DNA of 64,000 nucleotides from CAVYHJ01 sp963768165 [NCBI: uncultured bacterium] (GTDB lineage: Bacteria; UBP4; UBA4092): assembly GCA_963768165.1 (NCBI GenBank), contig CAVYHJ010000003.1, positions 558,001 through 622,000 on the forward strand, read 5' to 3'. Position 1 is the stretch's first letter. Every line of letters begins with the position of its first letter. Both the position numbers and the translations under genes were made by a program. Below, one piece after another: positions 44,604-53,900 of this stretch. The notes beneath the pieces were generated by a model. That model was given only the letters and a program-made list of their open reading frames with translations. It had not been told where the DNA came from and searched no databases.

Positions 44604-44639
44604 AAGGCAGGTGATGAATATTTATCACCTGCCTTTTTA
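44604..44639 (+). terminator. Rho-independent terminator
   Basis: AAGGCAGGTGAT pairs with ATCACCTGCCTT across GAATATTT, followed by a T-run. It lies 29 nt after the beta-helix gene. Confidence 0.9.
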
Positions 44640-44763
44640 TTTGAATCGTAAGACAAAATGACAATAGATAATTAATGTGCTAGAATCCTTGAAAAGATTG
44701 AGAAGAAAGACTCATGTAAATATTTTGAATCCTAATGCATAGAAAGTTTTTTGAGGGCGAGAT

Positions 44764-47604
44764 ATGACAAAAAAACAATTTTATCTATTTCTAATTTTAT
44801 CTATCATATCTATTTCGATTGGATGGGGTCAAGGAACCTATTATGACAATATTTCCACCTCCAGCCCCACCTTTATTTCTGATTTGCAAACCTTAATCCG
44901 CAGTCCGTATAACCGAATAACCTACGGCGATTATCAAAATACGATGATTCCGTATTATGAATCCTATCAGATCAGCAGTACCCAAAGGGCTGTCCAATGT
45001 GTGTATTCCAGTTATATTTATACCTATACCCCACCCTTTGCTTGGGGGAGCATCATGAGTCGGGAACATACTTGGTGTCAAAGTTGGATGCCCGACGGAG
45101 CACCCACGAGCGCGGACAATTATTCCGACCAGCATCATTTATTTCCGGTCAATCAACCTAACGCGAACGATACCCGGAGTAATCATCCCCTGGGTAAAGT
45201 GGTTAATATCACCAAAACATTTATGGATTGTAAATTGGGAACGGATTCGTCCGGCATCACCGTGTTTGAACCCCGTGACCGGCAAAAAGGGGATTCTGCC
45301 AGAGCCTTGCTGTATATGTCAGTCCGATATAACGGGGTGAACGGGTATGACTGGACATTCACCGCATTGAGTACATATTTGGTGACTCATTCGGAAGGGC
45401 CGGAAAGCGTAGAGCAATTAATCCAATGGCATAAACAAGACCCTCCTGATAAATGGGAAGTGGACAGAAATACGTATGTACAATCTACACAATTAAATCG
45501 CAATCCTTTTGTAGACCATCCGGAATATGTTAATTATATTAATTTTTGGAATTTGAGCGCGTTAAATCCCGTGTTTGCGGCGGAACCCAGTAATTCCGTA
45601 ACCAACTTTGGTGCGGGTGCGGTTACTAATAATTCCATTCAATTGACCTGGACCAACGCGACCGGTTCCCAACTCCCATCCGGTTATCTCTTGATAGGAT
45701 ACAATTTTAACGATTATATTATTCCAATGGATGGAGTAACCTATTCGGATAGCAGCAATCTTTCCACAGGGACGACCTTAATTAATATTTCCTATCCTAC
45801 CACCAGTTATACCTTTACCGGACTTAATCCCGGTTCGCCTTATTACTTCCGGGTTTATTCCTATAACGGGACAAATACCACGATTAATTATTTGATTACC
45901 GGAACAATCCCCTCCGCTGTGGTCACCACCAGTATCGGGACACTGGCAACCGAACCTACAAATTACGCGACGAATTTCAGCATCTATTCTGTGTCCAACT
46001 CTTCCCTCTCGTTAAGTTGGACGGATGCGGCGGCAGGCGCTCAAGCCCCTTCCGGGTATCTTTTACTGGCTAACAATAACGATTTATTTACAGACCCCAT
46101 AGATGGACTTACTTATTCAGACAACTCCAATCTGGCAAATGGGAATGCCGTAATTAATATTTCCTATCCATCCTCTGGCGCTTTTACCTTTTCGGGATTA
46201 TCTTCCAACACCAATTATTATTTCAAGCTCTATTCCTATAACGGGCTCACGACTCAGACAAATTATAAAACCGATGGAATAGTACCTTATACATTTGGGA
46301 TCACTCAATTATCACCGAATGTACTAACCTTTGACCCGACTAATATTACAGTATCCTATGCCACAGGAAATGCTCAAATTGTCTACTTGGGAGACCCGAA
46401 TCCGACGCAACATGGGTTTGTCTGGGATACCAATTCAGGGCCAACGGTTGGTTTAATAACCCAAACTCAGGATGGGCCTGTCTCCACTGTCGGGGTGTTT
46501 ACCAGTTCAATCACTGGCTTGTCTCCCCAAACCCTTTATTATCTTCGGGCCTATGCCATCAATACCGTCGGCACCAGTTATGGGAATGAAGTCAATTTCT
46601 ACACCTTGGCCAATGAACCGGTAAACCATGTATCCTCATTTATCGCCACAGCTATTTCCCAATCCCAGATTAATCTCTCGTGGACAACCACGGCTTCCAG
46701 CGGTTATCTTATTCTTCAAAAAACTGTTTCCAGTCCGACAGTAACACCTACCGACGGTAATTCGTATGGTGTGGGGGATAGCATCGGAGATGCCCAGGTC
46801 GCGGCGGTGATTACCAATGGGAGTACTTCGACTCAATCCATTATAGGTCTGATTTCCGAAACGCTTTATTATTTTTCTATAATGCCGTTTAACTATGACG
46901 GCACTAATCCTGATACCTATAATTACCTAACGACAGCGGTCATTCCCACTTCTTATGCCACTACGTTATCCCTTCCCGTCATCGTAAATGAATTTTCTCA
47001 AGGGGCATCTGGTGCTAAAGAATGGGTAGAACTCTTGGTAACCCAAAATAATTTTAATTTGCAGGGTTATAAAATGACGGACGGCAATGGTTCCTTATCC
47101 ATCACTCTTTCCGGGAGCGGATTTACTACCATGCAAGCAGGCTCTTTGATTGTTTTATACAATGGGGGAGATGTAGACGCTGGAATAACGCCAGATTTAA
47201 CTTATAACGGTACTTCCGACTGGACTTTACAAATCTCTTCTCTCAACAATAGTGGAACTTATGCGCTTACCAGAACTACTGGATGGACTAATACAACCGG
47301 TGCGTTTGGTAACACTACGAATACCGATGGGCCACAATTGTATGATGCCTTTAACAACCAAGTCTTCTTATTCCCGTCATCGGCTTATCCGGGTGCCGCA
47401 CAATATTCCGCCTATACGGGTAATACGGTTTCAGGTGCTACGATTGGTTCCAATTGGGTCAAAGGTACCGATTCTTCGGGTTCCACTCCCGCTCTCCCCA
47501 ATGGCGGAGCTAATACAACTTGGATAAATTCTCTACGGGGATTAACTCCGGTGGAATTGTGGGAACTTGAAGCAACGAAATCTGAAAATAATTTCTATAA
47601 TTAA
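44764..47604 (+). CDS. Secreted endonuclease I with fibronectin III and lamin-tail domains
   Basis: A 946-residue exported nuclease. A signal peptide (FYLFLILSIISISIGWG) is followed by an endonuclease I domain (about 22-255) of the beta-beta-alpha metal family. Its core reads REHTWCQSWMP, then DQHHLFPVNQPNANDTRSNHPLG, with the catalytic His and the Mg-binding Asn. Then come three FN3-type domains (SGYLLIGYN.., YYFRVYSYNG, LYYLRAYAINTVGT) and a lamin-tail-like domain (VIVNEFSQGASGAKEWVELLV). It probably degrades extracellular DNA for nutrients or biofilm turnover. It does not carry the C-terminal module of its two giant neighbours. Confidence 0.92.
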   Translation: MTKKQFYLFLILSIISISIGWGQGTYYDNISTSSPTFISDLQTLIRSPYNRITYGDYQNTMIPYYESYQISSTQRAVQCVYSSYIYTYTPPFAWGSIMSREHTWCQSWMPDGAPTSADNYSDQHHLFPVNQPNANDTRSNHPLGKVVNITKTFMDCKLGTDSSGITVFEPRDRQKGDSARALLYMSVRYNGVNGYDWTFTALSTYLVTHSEGPESVEQLIQWHKQDPPDKWEVDRNTYVQSTQLNRNPFVDHPEYVNYINFWNLSALNPVFAAEPSNSVTNFGAGAVTNNSIQLTWTNATGSQLPSGYLLIGYNFNDYIIPMDGVTYSDSSNLSTGTTLINISYPTTSYTFTGLNPGSPYYFRVYSYNGTNTTINYLITGTIPSAVVTTSIGTLATEPTNYATNFSIYSVSNSSLSLSWTDAAAGAQAPSGYLLLANNNDLFTDPIDGLTYSDNSNLANGNAVINISYPSSGAFTFSGLSSNTNYYFKLYSYNGLTTQTNYKTDGIVPYTFGITQLSPNVLTFDPTNITVSYATGNAQIVYLGDPNPTQHGFVWDTNSGPTVGLITQTQDGPVSTVGVFTSSITGLSPQTLYYLRAYAINTVGTSYGNEVNFYTLANEPVNHVSSFIATAISQSQINLSWTTTASSGYLILQKTVSSPTVTPTDGNSYGVGDSIGDAQVAAVITNGSTSTQSIIGLISETLYYFSIMPFNYDGTNPDTYNYLTTAVIPTSYATTLSLPVIVNEFSQGASGAKEWVELLVTQNNFNLQGYKMTDGNGSLSITLSGSGFTTMQAGSLIVLYNGGDVDAGITPDLTYNGTSDWTLQISSLNNSGTYALTRTTGWTNTTGAFGNTTNTDGPQLYDAFNNQVFLFPSSAYPGAAQYSAYTGNTVSGATIGSNWVKGTDSSGSTPALPNGGANTTWINSLRGLTPVELWELEATKSENNFYN

Positions 47605-47627
47605 AAAACTATAAATAATTTATTTTG

Positions 47628-47672
47628 AAAGCATCAGGAATAGTATTCTTTACTATTCCTGACGCTTTTTTT
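47628..47672. terminator. Bidirectional terminator
   Basis: AAAGCATCAGGAATAGTA pairs with TACTATTCCTGACGCTTT with one mismatch, flanked by A and T runs. It serves the nuclease gene and the convergent membrane-protein gene. Confidence 0.9.
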
Positions 47673-47673
47673 A

Positions 47674-49278
47674 TTACGTTATCGAGGGTGTAGTTGGAGG
47701 TGGCGTTGGAGGATTTGGCGGAACCGGTGAGGGTGTAGGGGGAATTGTAGGTACATGCGGACCATTGGCCTTCCCAAATTTTGTCATAATTACAGCACCA
47801 AACCCCGCGGTTACTAAAACAAACGCAACAATAAAACCTAGGAATGGAATTAATCTCACCAGTCCTATAACAACAACTCCAAGAACAACCAGGGCAACAA
47901 TGGATTTGATATTCCAGTTAAAAGAATGATTGATTTTGGTTCCCAGCAGTAATCCAATAGCCGTGTGTCCTACCAACCAGGCAATAATCACGAGGACTAT
48001 CCACACGGGAATTAATGGAATACCGATACAAGTAAACAAGAGCAACAGGCCTATCGGTATTGTCAATATCAACCCCAGACATCCTATTCCAAAAGATTGT
48101 CCGGGGGTATCATTGATAGTATTAGCAATACGTTGAATACGGTCGGGTACCAATACCGCAATTAATATCGCAAGACATATAAATAAAACCAAGGACATCA
48201 ATCCAAGAATTGCAACCAAGGGAAACAAACCAAACCCTCGAATTAAGTTATGGTTATGTGTATAGGATCTCCCAAACAAATTACCAAAATTCGGATGAAA
48301 TCCTGAGGCAACAGAAACCCTTTGACCTTTAACAATGGCACTCGGATCGATATCCTCACTTCCCCCGACAGTGACCACGTCCCCGTTGACCTGAGCGGTA
48401 CTACTGAGCGTGACGGTACCACCGATAGAGACCACATCACCCGTAACTCGTCCGTCCACGGTAATATTTCCTCCAATGGATACCGCATCCCCATCTACAG
48501 ATTCGTTGGTATGTATATAAATACTCTGGCCTATTTGTACCCTATCTCGTTGGTGATTCGTATAGCTGGCTTCATCACGAATATTTCCAGGTTTCACACC
48601 ATAACTTAATTCGACAGGTCCTTCATAAATCCCGCCTTTGCCACGAATATCGCACACCCGCACTGCCAACACATTTTCTTTACTGGCTTTTATTTTTTGT
48701 GGGGGAATGGCATAGAGCCGATTTTCATTATAGGAAGTATAAGGTATATTATTTTCACCTTCATTTTCCTCCCCAATATGTCCCACCAATTCACCATTCC
48801 AATAAGTCCAATCCAGATCGTCTACTTTACCCAATTGCAGAAAAACTGTATTATTTGTCCAAGTCGCAGGTATTTTGATAGTCTTCCGATACCAGGCATA
48901 GCCGCTATAAGGATTGTTAAAATCATCCCTCGTCCAGTTTGGATTATTGGTTGTAATTCCCTGGTCTTCCCAGTAGGAGGGCACATTAATTTCTTTCCAT
49001 TTGGAATCATTAAACTTTGCTTCATTCCATTTTTTGTTCAAGCCATTGTTTTCCGGATCAATCTGGAATTTCCATTTTCCTTCCAAAGACAACGAATCTT
49101 TATTTCCCGAAAGAGCCGGGGATTGGGGTGTTGCAGGTGTTATAGTTGTCGCCAGCGCAGTCGATTGAGTAGATATCGCGGGCGCAACTTGTTTGGCATT
49201 GACTTGCAAGAGAATCGCAAAAAATAACACGATTCCCATGACCAACCAGAGTTTTATATCGAAATGTTGTTTATTCAT
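47674..49278 (-). CDS. Envelope protein: sugar-binding-like domain, bactofilin-like repeats and membrane domain
   Basis: This 534-residue protein is encoded third in the ECF operon. A signal or anchor helix (LWLVMGIVLFFAILLQV) is followed by a jelly-roll resembling the GH2 N-terminal sugar-binding domain (LEGKWKFQIDPEN, WKEINVPSYWEDQG, GYAWYRKTIKIP, VFLQLGKVDDLDWTYWNGELVG, about 65-235). Polymer-forming beta-repeats follow (VDGDAVSIGGNITVDGRVTGDVVSIGG, about 258-310). About four to five membrane segments (350-500) and a Pro/Thr-rich tail complete it. The catalytic GH2 barrel is absent. It may be the envelope-stress effector or sensor of the sigma factor. GGAGAAAATT precedes the ATG. Confidence 0.82.
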   Translation of the reverse strand: MNKQHFDIKLWLVMGIVLFFAILLQVNAKQVAPAISTQSTALATTITPATPQSPALSGNKDSLSLEGKWKFQIDPENNGLNKKWNEAKFNDSKWKEINVPSYWEDQGITTNNPNWTRDDFNNPYSGYAWYRKTIKIPATWTNNTVFLQLGKVDDLDWTYWNGELVGHIGEENEGENNIPYTSYNENRLYAIPPQKIKASKENVLAVRVCDIRGKGGIYEGPVELSYGVKPGNIRDEASYTNHQRDRVQIGQSIYIHTNESVDGDAVSIGGNITVDGRVTGDVVSIGGTVTLSSTAQVNGDVVTVGGSEDIDPSAIVKGQRVSVASGFHPNFGNLFGRSYTHNHNLIRGFGLFPLVAILGLMSLVLFICLAILIAVLVPDRIQRIANTINDTPGQSFGIGCLGLILTIPIGLLLLFTCIGIPLIPVWIVLVIIAWLVGHTAIGLLLGTKINHSFNWNIKSIVALVVLGVVVIGLVRLIPFLGFIVAFVLVTAGFGAVIMTKFGKANGPHVPTIPPTPSPVPPNPPTPPPTTPSIT

Positions 49279-49295
49279 AATTTTCTCCTTTTCTG

Positions 49296-49877
49296 TTATG
49301 CGAATAATAGATTGTTTGATTTTTGTTTACGTACGTACCAGTACATTGTTCCAGCTAGAATTAATATGATTTCAATCATCCAAATATTCCAGAGAGTGGG
49401 TAAACTATATTTTATAAATAAATCTGCGACAATCCATAATTCCGAAGCCCATTCACATATTTTTATCAATCCAGTGGTCATAAAAATTAGGGTATTGGAG
49501 AGTTTTTCTGTCCAGTGAATAGTCGCCCAGTCACTCCCTTCGTATAATAAATAAAGATAATACCCGCTTCCGCCAATCAAAATGGACCCTAGCGCATAAG
49601 CGAATCCAAGTTCCGGAATCCAATGTCGCAGCATATCCCATAATGTAACGGGAGAAGATTGTGTCTGCACCCGGTTCATGACTTGAGATGTAAAATCTAC
49701 GGGCGGGTCGAGTTCGGGAATGGATTGTAATGCGGAAACCAATTCGTTGAGTTCCTTCAATTCATTGGCACAAACAACGCACTTCGTGAGATGGGACTGA
49801 ATTTCGTTCTTCTCGGATGAAGTCACTAGACCTTCCAGAAAATCCTGTAACTTGCTTTTGATTTCCTCATGCGTCAT
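49296..49877 (-). CDS. Zinc-finger anti-sigma factor
   Basis: The 193-residue protein has the ZAS/HC2 motif H29-x3-C33-x2-C36 (SHLTKCVVCANEL), which normally masks the sigma factor. A linker and three hydrophobic segments follow (FAYALGSILIGGSGYYLYLL, TLIFMTTGLIKICEW and WMIEIILILAGTMYWYV). It should hold the cognate sigma factor at the inner membrane. Its ATG overlaps the TGA of the sigma gene (ATGA), indicating translational coupling. Confidence 0.9.
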   Translation of the reverse strand: MTHEEIKSKLQDFLEGLVTSSEKNEIQSHLTKCVVCANELKELNELVSALQSIPELDPPVDFTSQVMNRVQTQSSPVTLWDMLRHWIPELGFAYALGSILIGGSGYYLYLLYEGSDWATIHWTEKLSNTLIFMTTGLIKICEWASELWIVADLFIKYSLPTLWNIWMIEIILILAGTMYWYVRKQKSNNLLFA

Positions 49878-50488
49878 GAGGCAAACTCCTTTAATTTGTC
49901 TTTCATTATGTTGCGCGCACGGTATAAATTCGTCTTGACCGTACCGAGGGGCATACGCAATATTTGCGCGATTTCTTCCAATTGCAATTCTTCGATATGC
50001 CGCAAGACAATAACTGTTTTATAGGGTTCCGGTAAACTTTGAATCATTTGCTCAATCCGTTCCCCTTTTTGTTTTTCTATTAGTAGAGTTCGTGCGTTGG
50101 GGGAAGGATCTGCCCATTCTCTTTGCAGGCTGTCTCCCGAATCATCTTCGATTTCCTGATTCATGGAAATCTGGGGATGTCGCGATTTTTTCCTCAATTG
50201 GTCAATGCTCAGATTTTGGGCAATCCGGAATAGCCAGGATTTAAAAGAATATTGCGGATTAAAACTTTGTAATGATTGATACGCTTTCACGAAAGCCTCC
50301 TGGGCAATGTCTTGGGCATCTTCAGCATTTCCCGATAAGCGATAAGCAAGGTTATAGATGGGTTTTTGATAACGATTGACCAGTATTTCATAGGAGTTGG
50401 ACTCTCCAGACAAGCATTGCTTGATAATATCTGTATCATTTAACTCCACTCCATTCGTTTCAATCTGCATTGTCTCATTCCAATCCAT
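49874..50488 (-). CDS. ECF sigma factor (RpoE-like)
   Basis: This group IV sigma factor has about 204 residues from the ATG at 50488. Other possible starts are GTG 50518 and ATG 50470; none has a good ribosome site. Region 2 reads YEILVNRYQKPIYNLAYRLSGNAEDAQDIAQEAFVKAYQSL. Region 4 reads LPEPYKTVIVLRHIEELQLEEIAQILRMPLGTVKTNLYRARNIMKD. The two are joined by an acidic linker. The operon order sigma, anti-sigma, envelope protein suggests control of envelope functions. The 477-nt gap upstream contains an alternating TA tract near 50597-50628 and the promoter of the next gene. Confidence 0.94.
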   Translation of the reverse strand: MDWNETMQIETNGVELNDTDIIKQCLSGESNSYEILVNRYQKPIYNLAYRLSGNAEDAQDIAQEAFVKAYQSLQSFNPQYSFKSWLFRIAQNLSIDQLRKKSRHPQISMNQEIEDDSGDSLQREWADPSPNARTLLIEKQKGERIEQMIQSLPEPYKTVIVLRHIEELQLEEIAQILRMPLGTVKTNLYRARNIMKDKLKEFAS

Positions 50489-50863
50489 ACTACGTTTATC
50501 TGGTGATAATAGTTTCACTTTTTTAAAAAAACGTCAAGAACTGCCAGAATATACTACCTGTGGCAACTTTATATACTCTATATTGAGGGAATCTTATGTA
50601 TATATATATATAACCTTATGTATATATAACTGCTTTATTGATTTATACGGAGACTACGTAAGATACCAGAGATCAAAATCAAGATAACAGCAAAACATTG
50701 AAAAATCCCAGAAAAAATATGATATTTCATAAATTTGGGATAGCAAAGATACCAACATAGTTCAATGAGAGTTAGTACGGCGTTGAAAGGGAGACAATAG
50801 GGAGTTAAATAGACCCATAATCGGAACGGTTACTACTTTAAAATTATTTTAAAATAGAAAAAC

Positions 50864-50890
50864 TTGACAACAAGAAAAAAATGGTATAAA
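50864..50890 (+). promoter_or_regulatory. Probable sigma70 promoter of the giant PKD protein
   Basis: TTGACA is followed after 15 nt by TATAAA (50885-50890), or after 17 nt by TAAATT. It lies about 75 nt before the chosen ATG. The spacing is not ideal. Confidence 0.5.
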
Positions 50891-50965
50891 TTAATTATTG
50901 AGGTTTTTTAATCCCCAAAAATAAGAGTAAAACTGTTTTAACCCATGAAAGGGAGGAGTCCGTGT

Positions 50966-53900
50966 ATGTACAGCAATAACTATTTTTGTTGGAGATTTAT
51001 TGACCGTTTTCTTGTGAAAATGTGTCTGTTGTTTTTGTTTGTTTTTACGATTCAAAGTGCGAGGTTGTTCGCTTGGGATACGATTAATGGGGTGGCGATA
51101 TGTACCGCCAGTGGAAATCAAATGTATCCTCAGTTGGTTGGGGATGGTGCTCAAGGCGCGATTATTACGTGGCAGGATGCACGCGGATCGAATGATGATA
51201 TTTACGCGCAACGGGTGGATCTCAATGGAAACAATCTTTGGACATTAAACGGGAATGCGATTTGTACAGTGGGTGGAAACCAGACTGTACCGCAGTTAGT
51301 CTCCGATGGAAGTGGTGGAGCCATTATTGTTTGGCAGGATGACAGGGGATCGAGTAACGATATTTATGCCCAAAGAGTAGATGGAAACGGTTCGACATTA
51401 TGGACACTCAATGGAGTTGCTATCTGTACCGCTAGTGGAAATCAGACGGTTCCACAAATTGCCACAGACGGGTCAGGGGGAGCCATTATTACCTGGCAGG
51501 ACGCCCGGGGTACTAATGATATTTATGCCCAACGAGTAGACGGTAATGGCAATACTTTATGGACTGTAAATGGAGTGGCTATTTGTACAGCTGCTTCAAA
51601 TCAAACTATTCCTCAGATTATTGCCGATGGAAACGGCGGAGCGATTATTGCTTGGCAGGATACTCGAAATGGAGCTACTAATAGTGATATTTATGCTCAA
51701 GATGTGAATGGAAATGGTGCGACATTATGGACTCTCAATGGTGTGGCTATTTGTACCGCCAGTGGTAACCAGACGGTGGTTCAATTGGTATCCAATGGAG
51801 CCAATGGGGCGGTTCTCACCTGGCAAGACTCTCGAAATGCAGGCACTAACAATGATATTTACGCACAACAAATAGATAATACTGGAACCGTTCTTTGGAC
51901 AATAAATGGAGTCGCTATTTGTACGGCTACAGGAGCTCAAGATGTACCGGAGATTTGTACGGATGGGTTGGGCGGAGCCATCATTTCTTGGGAAGATAGT
52001 CGGAATGCAGCAAACTCAGTTGATTTATACGCTCAAAGAGTCAATTCTGCAGGAAGTACATTATGGACAGTCAATGGCAACGTCGTAGTGAGTACAACAG
52101 GTCTTCAGCATGAACATAAATCAGCTCCTAACGGATCGAATGGAGCAACCTTTGTGTGGGATGATCACCGGGTTACCGGACAAGAATGGATTTATTGCCA
52201 GAGTTTTGACAGTACCGGATTTGCCTCTTGTGGTGACAATGGAATATCTATTTCAACAGTCGGCGCCCATGATAATGCTCAAATTATTGATACAGGTAAT
52301 GGTAATGCTATTTTTGTATGGGATGACCAGCGTTCAGGAAACCATGACATTTACGCGCAGTCTTTTTATAACCCCTGTCAAATTACACCTCCAGCACCCA
52401 ATGCTGGCTTCTATGGCAGTCCAACCAGTGGGTATGGGGTATTAACCGTCAATTTCGTAGATACCTCAGCGAATGCGCCAACTTCATGGGCGTGGGACTT
52501 TGGTGACGGAAATACAGATACGACTCAAAATCCAACACATATATATGGTACAGTATCAGCACCAACTTCATATAGTGTGCAGTTAATAGCCAGTAATTCT
52601 TTTGGAACAACGACCGCCATTTATGTCAATTATATTTATGTGACAGAGCCTGCACCGGGTCAAAACGGAACGGGATTAGGTTTCTATGGAACCCCGACCA
52701 GTGGATATGGACCGTTGACCGTGAATTTCCAGGATACGACAGGCGGTAATCCGACCTCTTGGTCATGGGATTTTGGTGATGGTGGAACAGATACAACCAA
52801 TAATCCTGCTCCATCATATCAATATGCCGCGGTAGCAACACCAACAACCTATACAGTCACATTGGTTGTTAGTAACGCCTATGGCAGTACGACGATTATT
52901 AATACCAATTACATATATATTACCGAACCGGCTCCAGGTGGAAATGGGACCGGATTAGGATTTACGGGTTCACCCACCACTGGTATTGGTCCATTAACTG
53001 TGAATTTCCAGGATACCACAGGCGGTAGTCCAACCTCGTGGTCATGGGATTTTGGTGATGGTGGAACGGATACAACCAATAACCCTGCTCCTTCATATCA
53101 ATATGCCGCGGTAACGACACCGACATCCTATACAGTTACCCTGATAGTTGGAAACACTTTTGGTTCTAATACCATCAGCTATCCTAATTACATTACTGTG
53201 ACCGAGCCAGTACCGGGAGGAAATGGTACCGGATTAGGATTTACAGGTTCACCCACTAGTGGTATTGGTCCATTAAATGTAAATTTCCAGGATACCACAG
53301 GTGGAGCCCCAACTTCATGGGCTTGGGACTTTGGTGATGGTGGAATGGATACGACCAATAATCCTTCACCTTCCCATCAATATGCGCCTGTAGTTGCACC
53401 AACCTTTTATACTGTGACGTTGATCCTAGGTAATGCATATGGGACAACCACGGTAAGCTATGTGAACTATATCTATGTAACAGAGCCGGATACTCTTAGC
53501 GCAGGATTTTACGGAACACCGACAGCAGGTTCTACACCGTTTAATGTGACTTTTGTAGATACTTCTGCTAACAATCCAACCAGTTGGTTATGGAATTTCG
53601 GAGACGGTAATACAGATACTACCCAAAATCCCGTTCATACGTATGGAACAGTGGGTGCGCCGACTACCTATACGGTTCAACTGATTGTGAGCAATGTTTT
53701 TGGCAGCAGTACCGCGATATACAACAATTATATTTATGCGATTCCACCGACCTTGCCGATAGCTGGATTCTATGGAAATCCAACAGCGGGTTCCAGTCCA
53801 TTCAATGTGAGTTTTGTGGATACTTCGGCGAATTATCCCGTTACATGGAATTGGGATTTCGGGGATGGGAATACGGATACGACCCAGAACCCCGTGCACA

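Noticed and set aside
50597-50628. Alternating TA tract as an origin or recombination site
   Set aside because: Low-complexity AT sequence only; no DnaA boxes or inverted recombinase sites around it.
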